Shown here piece after piece: positions 7,028 to 15,853 of a stretch of 64,000 nt of DNA. The notes under the pieces were generated by a model. That model did not search any database and had not been told where the DNA came from. It was given only the letters and a program-made list of their open reading frames with translations. This DNA comes from Bdellovibrionota bacterium (GTDB lineage: Bacteria > Bdellovibrionota > Bdellovibrionia > Bdellovibrionales > JAEYZS01), in assembly GCA_040386775.1 (NCBI GenBank), contig JAZKEU010000003.1, forward strand, positions 64,308-128,307, in the 5' to 3' direction. Within the stretch, counting starts at the first letter, position 1; each line of letters starts with the position of its first letter. Position numbers and translations under genes: made by a program.

Positions 7028-9709
7028 TTGTAGGCGTTTAATCTGAGCCGACAGGGTTGAAATTTGGGATTTTAGTTCTTCGATTCGGGCTTTGTCTTTT
7101 TCGATGACTTCTGGGGGTGCGTTTTTAACGAATTTATCGTTTCTGAGTCTGCCTTCAGTTGATCCTAATTCTTTTGATGATTTTTCAATTAACTTTTCAA
7201 TTCTTGAAATCTCAGCTGCGAAATCGATCAAGCCTTCAAGTGGAATGACCACTTCAACCTTATGATCTTGTTTCTGGCCTGATGTTTTTTGAACCAAAGA
7301 CACCGCGCACTTCGCAAAGTCTTTTACAAGTGCGATATCGCATTGATCAAGACCTGCTAAGCGAATGACCGCGGATTTATTTTCTTCTAGAATTTTTTGT
7401 ACTTTTTCATCGCCTGGAGAAAGTTTTACGTTCATCTTTACACCTGGCTTGATCAAGTTTTCGCCGCGGATGTTTCTGATCGCTGTGATGACATCTTTTA
7501 AAAGTTCAAATTCAAAGTGAGCATCCTTATTTCCAATCGATAACCATTCTTCGTCGTTGTGCTTTGTTGGATAAGCGTCAACAGTCACGGAGGCTGATTT
7601 GATTGGTAGTTTTTGGAAAATTTCTTCTGTAATAAACGGAACGAACGGATGAAGTAATCTCATAATTCTATTGAGAGTTACTGCAAGAACCATTTGGGTG
7701 CCTTTTTTATCTTGAGAATCATTTCCATAAAGAATTGGTTTTGTGTACTCCACATACCAGTCACAAAAATCATTCCAAACGAATTGGTAAAGCGCTGTCG
7801 TTGCATCCGAGAATCTGTAATTCTCTAGTGCATCTTGAACTTCAGCTTCCACTTCGCCTAGACGGAAAGTCAGCCACTTGTCTGCAAGATTGAGAGCTGA
7901 TTTCTCAGGGACGATCTGTTTTGTTTCTTTAAAGTCAGAAAGATTTGAAAGCGAAAATCTCGTCGCGTTCCAAATTTTATTCATAAAGTTTCTGTAACCT
8001 TCTAAGCGTTGTTCGGAGAATTTAATATCTTTTCCAGATGAGATCAGAGACAGCAGCGTGTATCTCAAAGAATCGGCACCATGCTTTTCGATGATATCGA
8101 GAGGATCCACTGTGTTGCCTACAGACTTGGACATTTTTTTGCCGTTGGCATCTCTTACGATACCATTAATATAAACCTTTCTGAAAGGTACATCGCCCAC
8201 AAAATAAAGTCCCATCATTACCATTCTCGCAACCCAGAAGAAAATAATATCATGACCAGTCACAAGAACTGTTGTTGGGTAAAAAGTTTTTAAGCTTTCA
8301 GTCTCTTTTGGCCAACCCAATGTTGAAAACGGCCAAAGTGCGGATGAGAACCAAGTGTCTAACACGTCAGTGTCTTGATGAATTTTTTTAGATTTGCAGT
8401 GAGAGCACTCTGTTGGATCTTTGAGTTCCACGGTGATCTTTTGGCAATTGTCACAGTGCCAAGCTGGAATTCTGTGTCCCCACCAAAGCTGTCTTGAAAT
8501 ACACCAGTCTTCAATATTCTCCATCCAGTGAAGATAGGTCTTGGACCAGCTTTCCGGTTCAAAAGTGATTGCGCCACTCTTGACGACATTCTTTGCAGGC
8601 TCTGCTAATTTTTTAATGGCTACGTACCATTGATTGGAAAGATAAGGCTCAATGATAACACCTGATCTTGAGCAGATGGGTACTGTCAATTTGTGTGGTT
8701 GTTCTTTGGCGATAAGTTCTTGAGCTGCTAAATCCTCTAAGATTTTCTTTCTCGCGTTTTGAACTTTCAATCCTTTGTATGGACCCGCGTTTTCATTTAG
8801 AGTTCCATCGGGATTTAAGATATTGATGAATTGTAAGTTGTGTCTCTTTCCAATCTCATAATCATTGAAATCATGAGCAGGAGTTATCTTCACAACTCCG
8901 GATCCAAAATCTTGATCTACGTAATCGTCAGAAATGATTTTAATTTTTCTTCCCAATAATGGCAGAACTACATTCTTTCCAATATATTTTTTGTATCTTT
9001 CGTCGTCAGGATGAACGCAAACTGCGGTATCTCCAAGAAGTGTCTCGGGTCTTGTTGTTGCAATCACTAAGAACTCATTCGTGCCTTCGATCTGATATTT
9101 CAAATGCCAAAGAGTTCCGTTTCTTTCTTCGTTTTCAACTTCGAGATCAGAAACTGCCGTTTCCAGGTGAGTATCCCAGTTCACAAGGCGTTGGCCGCGA
9201 TAGATCAATCCGTCTTTGTGTAACTTCACAAAAACTTCTCTTACCGCTTGAGACAAACCTTCGTCCAACGTAAATCGTGTTCTATCCCAGTCCACTGAAT
9301 CGCCCATGTACTTCATTTGCCCTAAAATTCTTGAGCCGTACTTGTCTTTCCAATCCCAAACTTTTTCTAAGAATTGTTCGCGAGTAAGATCTTTTCTTTT
9401 TACATCTTGTTTGAGAAGTTCTTTTTCAACTACCATTTGCGTAGCTATACCTGCGTGATCAGTTCCTGGTAACCAAAGGGCATTGAAACCGCTCATTCTC
9501 TTCCAGCGAGTAAGAACATCTTGAATTGTATGATTGAGGGCATGTCCGATGTGCAATGTGCCTGTCACATTGGGCGGGGGAATGACGATGGAGTAAGGTG
9601 GTTTAGTCGAAACGTCGGCGGCTTTAAAGTAATTATTTTTTAGCCAAAACTCGTAGTTTTTAGATTCAACTTCTTTATGATTATAACGATCTGATAATGT
9701 TTCTGACAT
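7025..9709 (-). CDS. valS: Valyl-tRNA synthetase
   Basis: Class I aminoacyl-tRNA synthetase charging tRNA-Val in the cytoplasm. The 894 residues start at the ATG at 9709; the other Met two codons upstream is too close to its AGGG, which is seven bases from 9709. PPNVTGTLHIGHAL contains the HIGH signature (53-56) and KKMSKSVGNT near residue 525 the KMSKS loop. The middle holds the editing domain (TTRPETLLGDTAV and the threonine/aspartate region VKITPAHDFNDYEIG). The end is the ValS C-terminal coiled coil, rich in Lys/Glu (about 830-894). It is a single-gene unit whose stop codon is part of the hairpin at 7007-7027. Confidence 0.97.
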   Translation of the reverse strand: MSETLSDRYNHKEVESKNYEFWLKNNYFKAADVSTKPPYSIVIPPPNVTGTLHIGHALNHTIQDVLTRWKRMSGFNALWLPGTDHAGIATQMVVEKELLKQDVKRKDLTREQFLEKVWDWKDKYGSRILGQMKYMGDSVDWDRTRFTLDEGLSQAVREVFVKLHKDGLIYRGQRLVNWDTHLETAVSDLEVENEERNGTLWHLKYQIEGTNEFLVIATTRPETLLGDTAVCVHPDDERYKKYIGKNVVLPLLGRKIKIISDDYVDQDFGSGVVKITPAHDFNDYEIGKRHNLQFINILNPDGTLNENAGPYKGLKVQNARKKILEDLAAQELIAKEQPHKLTVPICSRSGVIIEPYLSNQWYVAIKKLAEPAKNVVKSGAITFEPESWSKTYLHWMENIEDWCISRQLWWGHRIPAWHCDNCQKITVELKDPTECSHCKSKKIHQDTDVLDTWFSSALWPFSTLGWPKETESLKTFYPTTVLVTGHDIIFFWVARMVMMGLYFVGDVPFRKVYINGIVRDANGKKMSKSVGNTVDPLDIIEKHGADSLRYTLLSLISSGKDIKFSEQRLEGYRNFMNKIWNATRFSLSNLSDFKETKQIVPEKSALNLADKWLTFRLGEVEAEVQDALENYRFSDATTALYQFVWNDFCDWYVEYTKPILYGNDSQDKKGTQMVLAVTLNRIMRLLHPFVPFITEEIFQKLPIKSASVTVDAYPTKHNDEEWLSIGNKDAHFEFELLKDVITAIRNIRGENLIKPGVKMNVKLSPGDEKVQKILEENKSAVIRLAGLDQCDIALVKDFAKCAVSLVQKTSGQKQDHKVEVVIPLEGLIDFAAEISRIEKLIEKSSKELGSTEGRLRNDKFVKNAPPEVIEKDKARIEELKSQISTLSAQIKRLQ

Positions 9710-9806
9710 ATGCATTCCCTGGGGTAACTTTTTTAACTGTGATGCTCTAACTATTTTTAGTCAGTAAAAGTTATACCAAGACAGGGAATAAGACAAGAAT
9801 TCGGGT

Positions 9807-10043
9807 TTATTTCTTATTTTTCGGTGGATTTACGATCTCGATGCGTTCGCCCACGGATGTCAGATTGAGGGCGTGCATTTCGTTATTGTTGATCATTTCT
9901 GCTTCCTCGATGTGTTCTATGCCCGTAAACAAGTTGGTGGGTAGCTTTGATTGTTCTTTATTGGCCAAAGCAGTTATGGAAACAAAAAGCACTCCTAGAA
10001 TGCCTACAGAGAACAGACGGAAAAAACCTTCATTTGACAACAT
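9807..10043 (-). CDS. Small exported or membrane-anchored protein, unknown function
   Basis: A 78-residue protein beginning with a clear signal peptide or N-terminal anchor (hydrophobic residues about 8-26, ending ALA-NKEQ). The remaining 50 residues are hydrophilic with no domain I recognise; ERIEIVNPPKNKK at the end is positively charged. AGAGG lies five bases before the ATG. It stands alone between valS and an S33 hydrolase, both on the same strand. The clear ribosome site and signal peptide favour a real gene. Confidence 0.6.
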   Translation of the reverse strand: MLSNEGFFRLFSVGILGVLFVSITALANKEQSKLPTNLFTGIEHIEEAEMINNNEMHALNLTSVGERIEIVNPPKNKK

Positions 10044-10203
10044 ACGTACCTCTTGGGATCAATGCCCTCTAAATTATCTAAATGGTTTCTATTGCAAGGA
10101 GAAGGCCAAGTTATCTGCTTGAATACAATGGGTTTTAAGGGTCTGAAAGATGCCCTTTTTGGGTTAACTGTTAAGTAAAAATTTCTAAAATGAATCGGCG
10201 GTA

Positions 10204-11535
10204 TCAATTTTTGATTAAATTACTGATAACTAAGTCTTCGGTGTAATAGCCTTCGTGACCCGAGCTTTCAAATATATGAAAAGAATTTTCTATGTTCAGC
10301 TTTGCGGCAGTCCACTCAAGTAAATGGACAGGTAAGAATGTGTCGTATCGACCCGCGTAATAGTGAATCGGAATTTTATATTCAGATATGTTCTCTTTAA
10401 CTCTCTCTAAATCAATAGGATTTGGTTGAAATGTTGGACGATTTTCGAGCGGCATTATAAAAAGCCTTCCAAATCGGCATTCAGAAAATATTATATTCTC
10501 CGATACCTTTGTGCAGCCATCATAAAAAAATCGGCCAGGAATGAGTTCGTTATATGTTATCAAATTCAAGGCGGCCATTTGGTTTTTTTTATTGAATCTT
10601 AAAACGTAGGTGTGCGCAAAATTTTTAAAAAAAGCATCTAATTCTTTAAAATTTTTTGCTTCAATGAATTCGGATATTTTAAATAGCTTCTCATGTATTA
10701 TGGGCCACATATTATGAAAACCTATCATCAAGAATAAACCATCAAAAATATTCTGTCCGCAGAGTTTATTTTTTAAAACTCCTTCGATTTCAATGCATAA
10801 GTTTTTATAGAAAATTCGTCCCTCTTCGTTTCCGGAATGAACGATGGTATCTATGATCTCCCCAATGGTTTTTGAGGAAACTTTAGGGTTGTGGTAGCTT
10901 AAGAGATCATTGGTTAATTCTTTGAGACGGGTTTCTCTAGCATCGAGAAAATCCTCTGTTTTTTCTGAGAAACCAAAACCATGAATATGAGCCGAATCGA
11001 TAGAGTTTGGAAACATCTCAAGATATCTAAAAGAGGTTAGGCCCCCAAAGCTCTGGCCATAGACTTTCCACTTTTTTCTTCCAAATAATTTTTTTCGAAT
11101 AGCCTCGGCATCTCTAACGATAGACTCTGAACCATATTTCTTAAAAATTTCTATATTTTCATCTGTGGGCTCTAAAAATGGTGTAGAGCAACCCGTTCCT
11201 CTCTGATCCATAAGAATTAAATTTTCATTATCCAGCTTTTTAATTTTACTGAATATGGGTATGCCAGCAACGCTCGATATTGTTGGTCCACCATTTATAA
11301 ATACAATTGGTATTTTACCTTGAACTAGAACTTGATCTTTAAAGTAGTAATAAACCTCAATTTTTTCTGATGTCTCTGGATGTTCCCAATCGAATGGGAC
11401 CTGTATTTTGTCATATTTCCAATTGCTGTCGAGATTTTGAATTCTTTGTTTACATTCTTCGGTGGAAGCGGCGAAAGAGAATACCTTATACAAAAAAACA
11501 GTTACGAGTAAAAAAATAAATAATATTTTTCCCAC
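10204..11535 (-). CDS. Exported alpha/beta hydrolase, peptidase S33 family
   Basis: A 443-residue protein with an N-terminal signal peptide (hydrophobic 3-20, then FAAS), so it probably acts in the periplasm or outside. The alpha/beta-hydrolase parts are all visible: oxyanion-loop NGGPT (81-85), MDQRGTGCS (109-117), nucleophile elbow GQSFGG with Ser162, Asp in YAGRYDTFLPV (near 396) and His in SSGHEGYY (near 424). The DQRGTG motif is typical of proline iminopeptidases and tricorn-associated aminopeptidases. It may release N-terminal residues from peptides, useful to a protein-degrading predator, but the substrate is not proven. It lies 155 bases downstream of a small histidine kinase on the same strand. 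Confidence 0.8.
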   Translation of the reverse strand: MGKILFIFLLVTVFLYKVFSFAASTEECKQRIQNLDSNWKYDKIQVPFDWEHPETSEKIEVYYYFKDQVLVQGKIPIVFINGGPTISSVAGIPIFSKIKKLDNENLILMDQRGTGCSTPFLEPTDENIEIFKKYGSESIVRDAEAIRKKLFGRKKWKVYGQSFGGLTSFRYLEMFPNSIDSAHIHGFGFSEKTEDFLDARETRLKELTNDLLSYHNPKVSSKTIGEIIDTIVHSGNEEGRIFYKNLCIEIEGVLKNKLCGQNIFDGLFLMIGFHNMWPIIHEKLFKISEFIEAKNFKELDAFFKNFAHTYVLRFNKKNQMAALNLITYNELIPGRFFYDGCTKVSENIIFSECRFGRLFIMPLENRPTFQPNPIDLERVKENISEYKIPIHYYAGRYDTFLPVHLLEWTAAKLNIENSFHIFESSGHEGYYTEDLVISNLIKN

Positions 11536-11690
11536 AAACCCTCTCTGTATGCCTAGTATGGCCTTTACGGCAAGATTGTCGAGAGAGGTTAATTTGTCAA
11601 ATACTTAAACATATATTATTTATATATGATCATGATGTATGTAATAATTATGAAATAGTATTTGTTTTTAAGATCATAAGTCTTGTTTGG

Positions 11691-12305
11691 CTAAAGTGAA
11701 ATGCAAACTTCGGTTCCTTGATATGGTAAAGAGTTAACGTCAATTTTTCCGCCGATGGATTCGATGTATTTCTTTGCGTGAGAAAGGCCTAAGCCCGATC
11801 CGCCAATCTTAAAGGACCTCCAATAAATTTGGGACATTAAAGATAATGGAATTCCTTTGCCATTATCCTTAACCGTGATTTTGGTAACTCCGCGGGCATT
11901 TACGAGAGAAACTTTGATTTTCCCTGTTTTACCCTCATAAGCTTCGACGGAATTATTGATGAGATTAGAAATGATTCTTTTCATTTCTATAGGATTAAGT
12001 AGGCTCGTTACATCTGAGTTTGTGCTGTTCTCAAATTTAAATTCGAATCTTGGAAATGTAGCTTTTTTTTCATTTAGGATTTCTTGAATTGCGGAAGCGA
12101 TGTGGACTTCTTTTGCTTGACGGTTTTCTTGCAAAATTCCGTCTGCGATATCTTGTAATCTTTGAGCCACTGACATTATAAGTTTTCTTTTTTTGTCGTC
12201 GAATTCGCCGGAGGATTCTAAAACAGCCATTAGGGCAAATACTGGAGAGCGGATGTCGTGAGCGATTTGTACTACATTATCTAATAAGCGTCTTTCACGT
12301 AACAT
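11691..12305 (-). CDS. Short cytoplasmic histidine kinase without sensor domain
   Basis: Only 204 residues. The phospho-acceptor helix IAHDIRSP carries His16 almost at the N-terminus, followed by the second dimerisation helix and a HATPase_c domain with N box (NLINNSVEAYEG), G1 box (VKDNGKGIP) and G2 box (GGSGLGLSHAKKYIE). No membrane segment, PAS, GAF or HAMP is present. AAGGAG lies seven bases before the ATG, so the short form is probably natural and not a truncation artefact. It needs a separate input protein or phosphorelay partner, which is not beside it. The next gene downstream is an S33 hydrolase. Confidence 0.85.
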   Translation of the reverse strand: MLRERRLLDNVVQIAHDIRSPVFALMAVLESSGEFDDKKRKLIMSVAQRLQDIADGILQENRQAKEVHIASAIQEILNEKKATFPRFEFKFENSTNSDVTSLLNPIEMKRIISNLINNSVEAYEGKTGKIKVSLVNARGVTKITVKDNGKGIPLSLMSQIYWRSFKIGGSGLGLSHAKKYIESIGGKIDVNSLPYQGTEVCISL

Positions 12306-12425
12306 AACTGTCTCCTTTGTGTTTTGCCGTAAGGCTTAACTCCAGTCCGCTGCTGGGATGTTTTGAATATAAATCCGATACCCGGACTTTCGATAGGTTT
12401 AGTAATTTAATTATTAATATAAAAG

Positions 12426-12441
12426 TTAGCAAATATGCTAA
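12426..12441. promoter_or_regulatory. Inverted repeat before TIGR02147 gene
   Basis: TTAGCA-AATA-TGCTAA, a 6-bp perfect inverted repeat ending 3 bases before the annotated start at 12445. Its position over the start region suggests an operator or a start-blocking hairpin. Autoregulation by the HTH protein it precedes is an inference. Confidence 0.3.
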
Positions 12442-12444
12442 TAT

Positions 12445-13260
12445 ATGGGTTCTATGAAGATATATGAGTTCTCAGACTATAAAGCCTACGTAAATCAGCG
12501 CGTGGAGAACATGCCGAACAAAGGGCGTGGCCAATTTCGGAAGTTCGCAGAACTCCTTTCGGTGAACTCTGTGGTGGTCAGCCAAATTTTTAAAGGCGCC
12601 CGGGAACTGAGTTTAGAGCAAGCCAATATTCTTTCTAATTATTTTGGTATGGGGGAGCTGGAGAAAGAATATTTTTTCCTGCTCGTTCAAAAAGGCAGAA
12701 CTTCTAATCATGAACTCACTAAGTATTACGATCAGAAATTAAAAAAGATCGCAATTGAAATGCAAGACGTAAAAAATATCGTAACGAACGAAAGGCTTTC
12801 AGAAGAAACACAATCCTTGTTCTATTCGAATTGGTACTACAGCGCGATTAGGCTTTCTACTTTAATTCCTGGAAATGAAAATGCAGATAAGATCGCGGCC
12901 CATCTCAGTCTTCCGATTCATGTCGTACAGAAAGTGATGACGTTTCTTTTGAATCACAAACTTGCTGTGGAAGAAAAAGGTAAAATTAAAATTGGTCCTC
13001 AAAGAACTCATATCGAAGCTTCATCGCCTTTTGTGAATCGTCATCATATCAACTGGAGATTAAAAGGCATTGAGCACATGGATAATCTTCACCCAGATGA
13101 ACTTTTTTATACAAGCCCGATGACGTTATCGGCAAAGTCGATGAATGAAATTAAAAAGATGCTGCTTAAGCTAGTGGTGGATATGTCAGAAGAAGTAAAG
13201 CTCGCAAAAGACGAGAAGATCGCTTGTCTCAACATCGACTTCTTCGAGCTCGATAAATAA
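12445..13260 (+). CDS. TIGR02147 / DUF4423 family HTH protein
   Basis: A 271-residue protein of the TIGR02147 type, a family expanded in Bdellovibrio and Fibrobacter. The N-terminal part (about 5-75) has the conserved FSDYKAYV opening and an HTH-like region with the FRKFAELL and SQIFKGARELS motifs. The C-terminal DUF4423-like part has SEETQSLFYSNWYYSAIR and a winged-helix-like segment ending IGPQRTHIEASSPFVNRHH. Members are thought to be transcription regulators, but their targets are not established. The start could be Met1 (12445) or Met4 (12454); neither has a strong ribosome binding site. It is divergent from the small histidine kinase, with about 140 bases between them. Confidence 0.8.
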   Translation: MGSMKIYEFSDYKAYVNQRVENMPNKGRGQFRKFAELLSVNSVVVSQIFKGARELSLEQANILSNYFGMGELEKEYFFLLVQKGRTSNHELTKYYDQKLKKIAIEMQDVKNIVTNERLSEETQSLFYSNWYYSAIRLSTLIPGNENADKIAAHLSLPIHVVQKVMTFLLNHKLAVEEKGKIKIGPQRTHIEASSPFVNRHHINWRLKGIEHMDNLHPDELFYTSPMTLSAKSMNEIKKMLLKLVVDMSEEVKLAKDEKIACLNIDFFELDK

Positions 13261-13273
13261 TTTACAAATAAAT

Positions 13274-14440
13274 TTAGCTATATGCCGGAATTCCCGTGAT
13301 ATGTTCGCCTAAAATAAGTCGATGAATGTCTTCGGTTCCTTCGTAGGTGTTTACGCTTTCTAAATTTGCCATGTGACGGCCGCATTGGTACTCATCGGTG
13401 ATGCCTGCCGCGCCTAAAATATCGCGTGTGGTTCTTGCGATATCGAGGGCAAGTCTTACGTTATTCATTTTGGCCATGGAGATTTGTTGGGGGATTGCCG
13501 TCCCTTGATCCATTAATTTTCCAAGTTGGTAACATAATAATTGTGCCTTAGTGATTTCTGTAAACATGTAAACAAGTTTGGCTTGAACCAGTTGAAAGCT
13601 TGCGATGGGCTTATCAAATTGAATTCTGGTTTTTGCGTAATTGAGCGCTTCATTGTAACAAGCCATCGCCGAACCAATGGCTCCCCAAGAAATTCCGTAA
13701 CGTGCTTGATTCAAACAACTCAAAGGACCTTTTAATCCCACCACATTCAGTGCTTGAGATTTAGAAATTTTTACGTCTTCAAAAATTAATTCTGAAGTGA
13801 CAGATGCTCTTAATGAGAACTTATTAATGATATCTTTGGTTTTGAAACCTGGAGAATCTTTATCCACAATCAGACCGATAACTTTTCCGTCATCGTTTTT
13901 TGCCCACACGATGGCAAGATCAGCAATACTACCGTTAGTGATCCACATCTTCGTTCCACTCAATATGTAGTGGTCGCCTTTATCTTTTGCTCTCGTAATC
14001 ATGCCTGATGGATTTGATCCGAAGTCAGGTTCTGTTAAACCAAAACAACCAATCATTTCTCCCTTGGCCATTTTCGGTAAGTACTTGTTTTTTTGTTCAT
14101 CGGTTCCGAATTTATAAATTGGATACATGCAAAGTCCGCCTTGCACCGATACAAAAGATCTCAAGCCAGAATCGCCACGCTCTATTTCTTGCATGATCAA
14201 TCCATAGCTCGTGTAGTTGAGTCCAGCACAACCGTAGCCTTCGATGGTTGGACCAAAAACTCCTAAGTTCGCGAAACCAGGTATAAGTTGTTTTGGAAAA
14301 GTTCCTTCGCGATGATTTTTTTCTATGATCGGCATAACTTCTTTTGTGACAAAACTTCTAACCGAATCTCTAACCATCTTCTCATCCAAACTGAGCAGGG
14401 GATCAATCTGGTAAAAATCTGGCGCTGCGAAATTTTTCAT
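13274..14440 (-). CDS. gcdH: Acyl-CoA dehydrogenase, glutaryl-CoA dehydrogenase type
   Basis: FAD-dependent enzyme; the family member it most resembles oxidises and decarboxylates glutaryl-CoA to crotonyl-CoA in lysine/tryptophan breakdown. In 388 residues it shows GCFGLTEPDFGSNPSGM (the GCDH form of the FAD/substrate loop), MWITNGSIADLAIVWA, RYGISWGAIGSA and NTYEGTEDIHRLILG, with the catalytic Glu near residue 367 and the usual GCDH ending ITGIPA. It lies downstream of a thiolase on the same strand (134 bases apart), which fits a short acyl-CoA breakdown unit. Specificity for glutaryl-CoA is based on motifs only. Confidence 0.85.
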   Translation of the reverse strand: MKNFAAPDFYQIDPLLSLDEKMVRDSVRSFVTKEVMPIIEKNHREGTFPKQLIPGFANLGVFGPTIEGYGCAGLNYTSYGLIMQEIERGDSGLRSFVSVQGGLCMYPIYKFGTDEQKNKYLPKMAKGEMIGCFGLTEPDFGSNPSGMITRAKDKGDHYILSGTKMWITNGSIADLAIVWAKNDDGKVIGLIVDKDSPGFKTKDIINKFSLRASVTSELIFEDVKISKSQALNVVGLKGPLSCLNQARYGISWGAIGSAMACYNEALNYAKTRIQFDKPIASFQLVQAKLVYMFTEITKAQLLCYQLGKLMDQGTAIPQQISMAKMNNVRLALDIARTTRDILGAAGITDEYQCGRHMANLESVNTYEGTEDIHRLILGEHITGIPAYS

Positions 14441-14574
14441 AAAACCTTTTCCTTTTTAAAAAAACCTGTGTCACTCTTATAGAGGTGCATGGATGCTTCC
14501 TTAGGGGATGGGGCGATTAAAGAGGGGGGAGACACGGACGTCTTTCCTGCCTATTTCCTACCTACTAAAAATCC

Positions 14575-15753
14575 CTATAATCTTTCGATCACAATCGCAA
14601 TACCTTGACCGCCACCAATACAAGCGCTACCAACTCCGAATTTTTTATTTCTTCTCTCTAACTCATACATCAAATGATTCATGATTCTAGTTCCGCTCGC
14701 TCCGAGTGGATGTCCTACAGCGATGGCTCCGCCGTTTACGTTTGTGATTTCAGGATTGAATTTCAATTCTTTTTGTACGGATAAGAATTGTGCTCCGAAG
14801 GCTTCGTTCACTTCTATGAGATCCATTTGCTCTAATTTCATGTTTGCTTTTTTAAGCGCATTTTGAATTGCGTAGACTGGTCCGATTCCCATGATTTTTG
14901 GATCGCAGCCCACTGATGCGTAAGAAACAATCCTAGCCATAGGCTTTAGATTTCTTCTTTTTGCTTCGTCTTCAGACATTAGAATACTTGCACAGGCTCC
15001 GTCCACGATTCCCGAAGCCGTTCCTGCGGTGACCGTTCCTTCTTTTTTGAAGAGAGGTTTAAGTTTTTGTAAGCCTTCGATTGTTGTTTCGGGTCTTGGG
15101 TGTTCATCTTTAGTGACAACAACGTTTCCTTTAGGGTTTACGATTGTCACGGGAGAAATTTCTGCATCGAAATATTTTTTATCAAACGCTGCTTTATATT
15201 TTTTCTGAGAAGAGAGTGCGAATTGGTCAACATCATCTCTTGAGATTTTATATTGTTCAGCTAAATTTTCCGCAGTGATCGCCATTGGAGTTCCGGTGTA
15301 AGAATCAGTTAAGGCAGCAGTTAGATAATCTTCCACCTCGCCTTGACCCATTCTGTAGCCCCATCTAGCTCCGCGAAGGATGTAGGGAATTTGGGACATC
15401 TGTTCTACTCCGCCCGCGAGGACAACTTCAGATTCTCCTGTTTGAATCATCTGCACAGCATTTATCCACGATTGAAATCCGCTACCACATAAGCGGTTAA
15501 CGCCAAGGGCTCCGCGATTCATTGGGATTCCAGCTTTGAGTCCAATGTGTCTTGGAAGATAGATGGCATCTTTTGCAGCTTGTACTACTGTGCCCATTAC
15601 AATGTGATCAATTTCATCTGGGGATATTTTGGCTTGCTCCATTGCTGCTTTTGATGCAGCAACTCCTAGATCTGTAGCTGATACGTCTTTTAAAGATCCA
15701 CCAAATGCACCAAACGGTGTGCGTTTCCCTGATACTACAACTATCGATTTCAT
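14575..15753 (-). CDS. Acetyl-CoA acetyltransferase (thiolase)
   Basis: 392 residues with the full thiolase triad: nucleophile Cys89 in NRLCGSGFQ, His in GGAIAVGHPLGASG (near 348) and Cys in GSACIGGGQG (near 379). The opening KRTPFGAFGG and NEAFGAQFL are also diagnostic. It condenses or cleaves acetoacetyl-CoA in the cytoplasm. Together with the glutaryl-CoA dehydrogenase downstream it could finish the crotonyl-CoA route to acetyl-CoA, though hydratase and dehydrogenase genes are not in view. The upstream gene purD is divergent, 100 bases away. Confidence 0.92.
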   Translation of the reverse strand: MKSIVVVSGKRTPFGAFGGSLKDVSATDLGVAASKAAMEQAKISPDEIDHIVMGTVVQAAKDAIYLPRHIGLKAGIPMNRGALGVNRLCGSGFQSWINAVQMIQTGESEVVLAGGVEQMSQIPYILRGARWGYRMGQGEVEDYLTAALTDSYTGTPMAITAENLAEQYKISRDDVDQFALSSQKKYKAAFDKKYFDAEISPVTIVNPKGNVVVTKDEHPRPETTIEGLQKLKPLFKKEGTVTAGTASGIVDGACASILMSEDEAKRRNLKPMARIVSYASVGCDPKIMGIGPVYAIQNALKKANMKLEQMDLIEVNEAFGAQFLSVQKELKFNPEITNVNGGAIAVGHPLGASGTRIMNHLMYELERRNKKFGVGSACIGGGQGIAIVIERL

Positions 15754-15853
15754 AAAATTCTCCTGTATTTATAAAGTTACTGCGGTACAATTGTAAATGC
15801 AAATGCTAAGAGCAAAGGTTAAGAGCAACAACAGAAACATCCGGCGGTGAAGC

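Noticed and set aside
8959-9273. Long opposite-strand frame inside valS (104 residues)
   Set aside because: It lies fully inside an established gene and has no ribosome site or recognisable domain.
12306-12444. Possible c-di-GMP or other riboswitch in the leader of the small histidine kinase
   Set aside because: AGTCCG and CGGACT can pair over about 30 bases, but the conserved core sequences of known c-di-GMP riboswitches are not present. Too weak to call.
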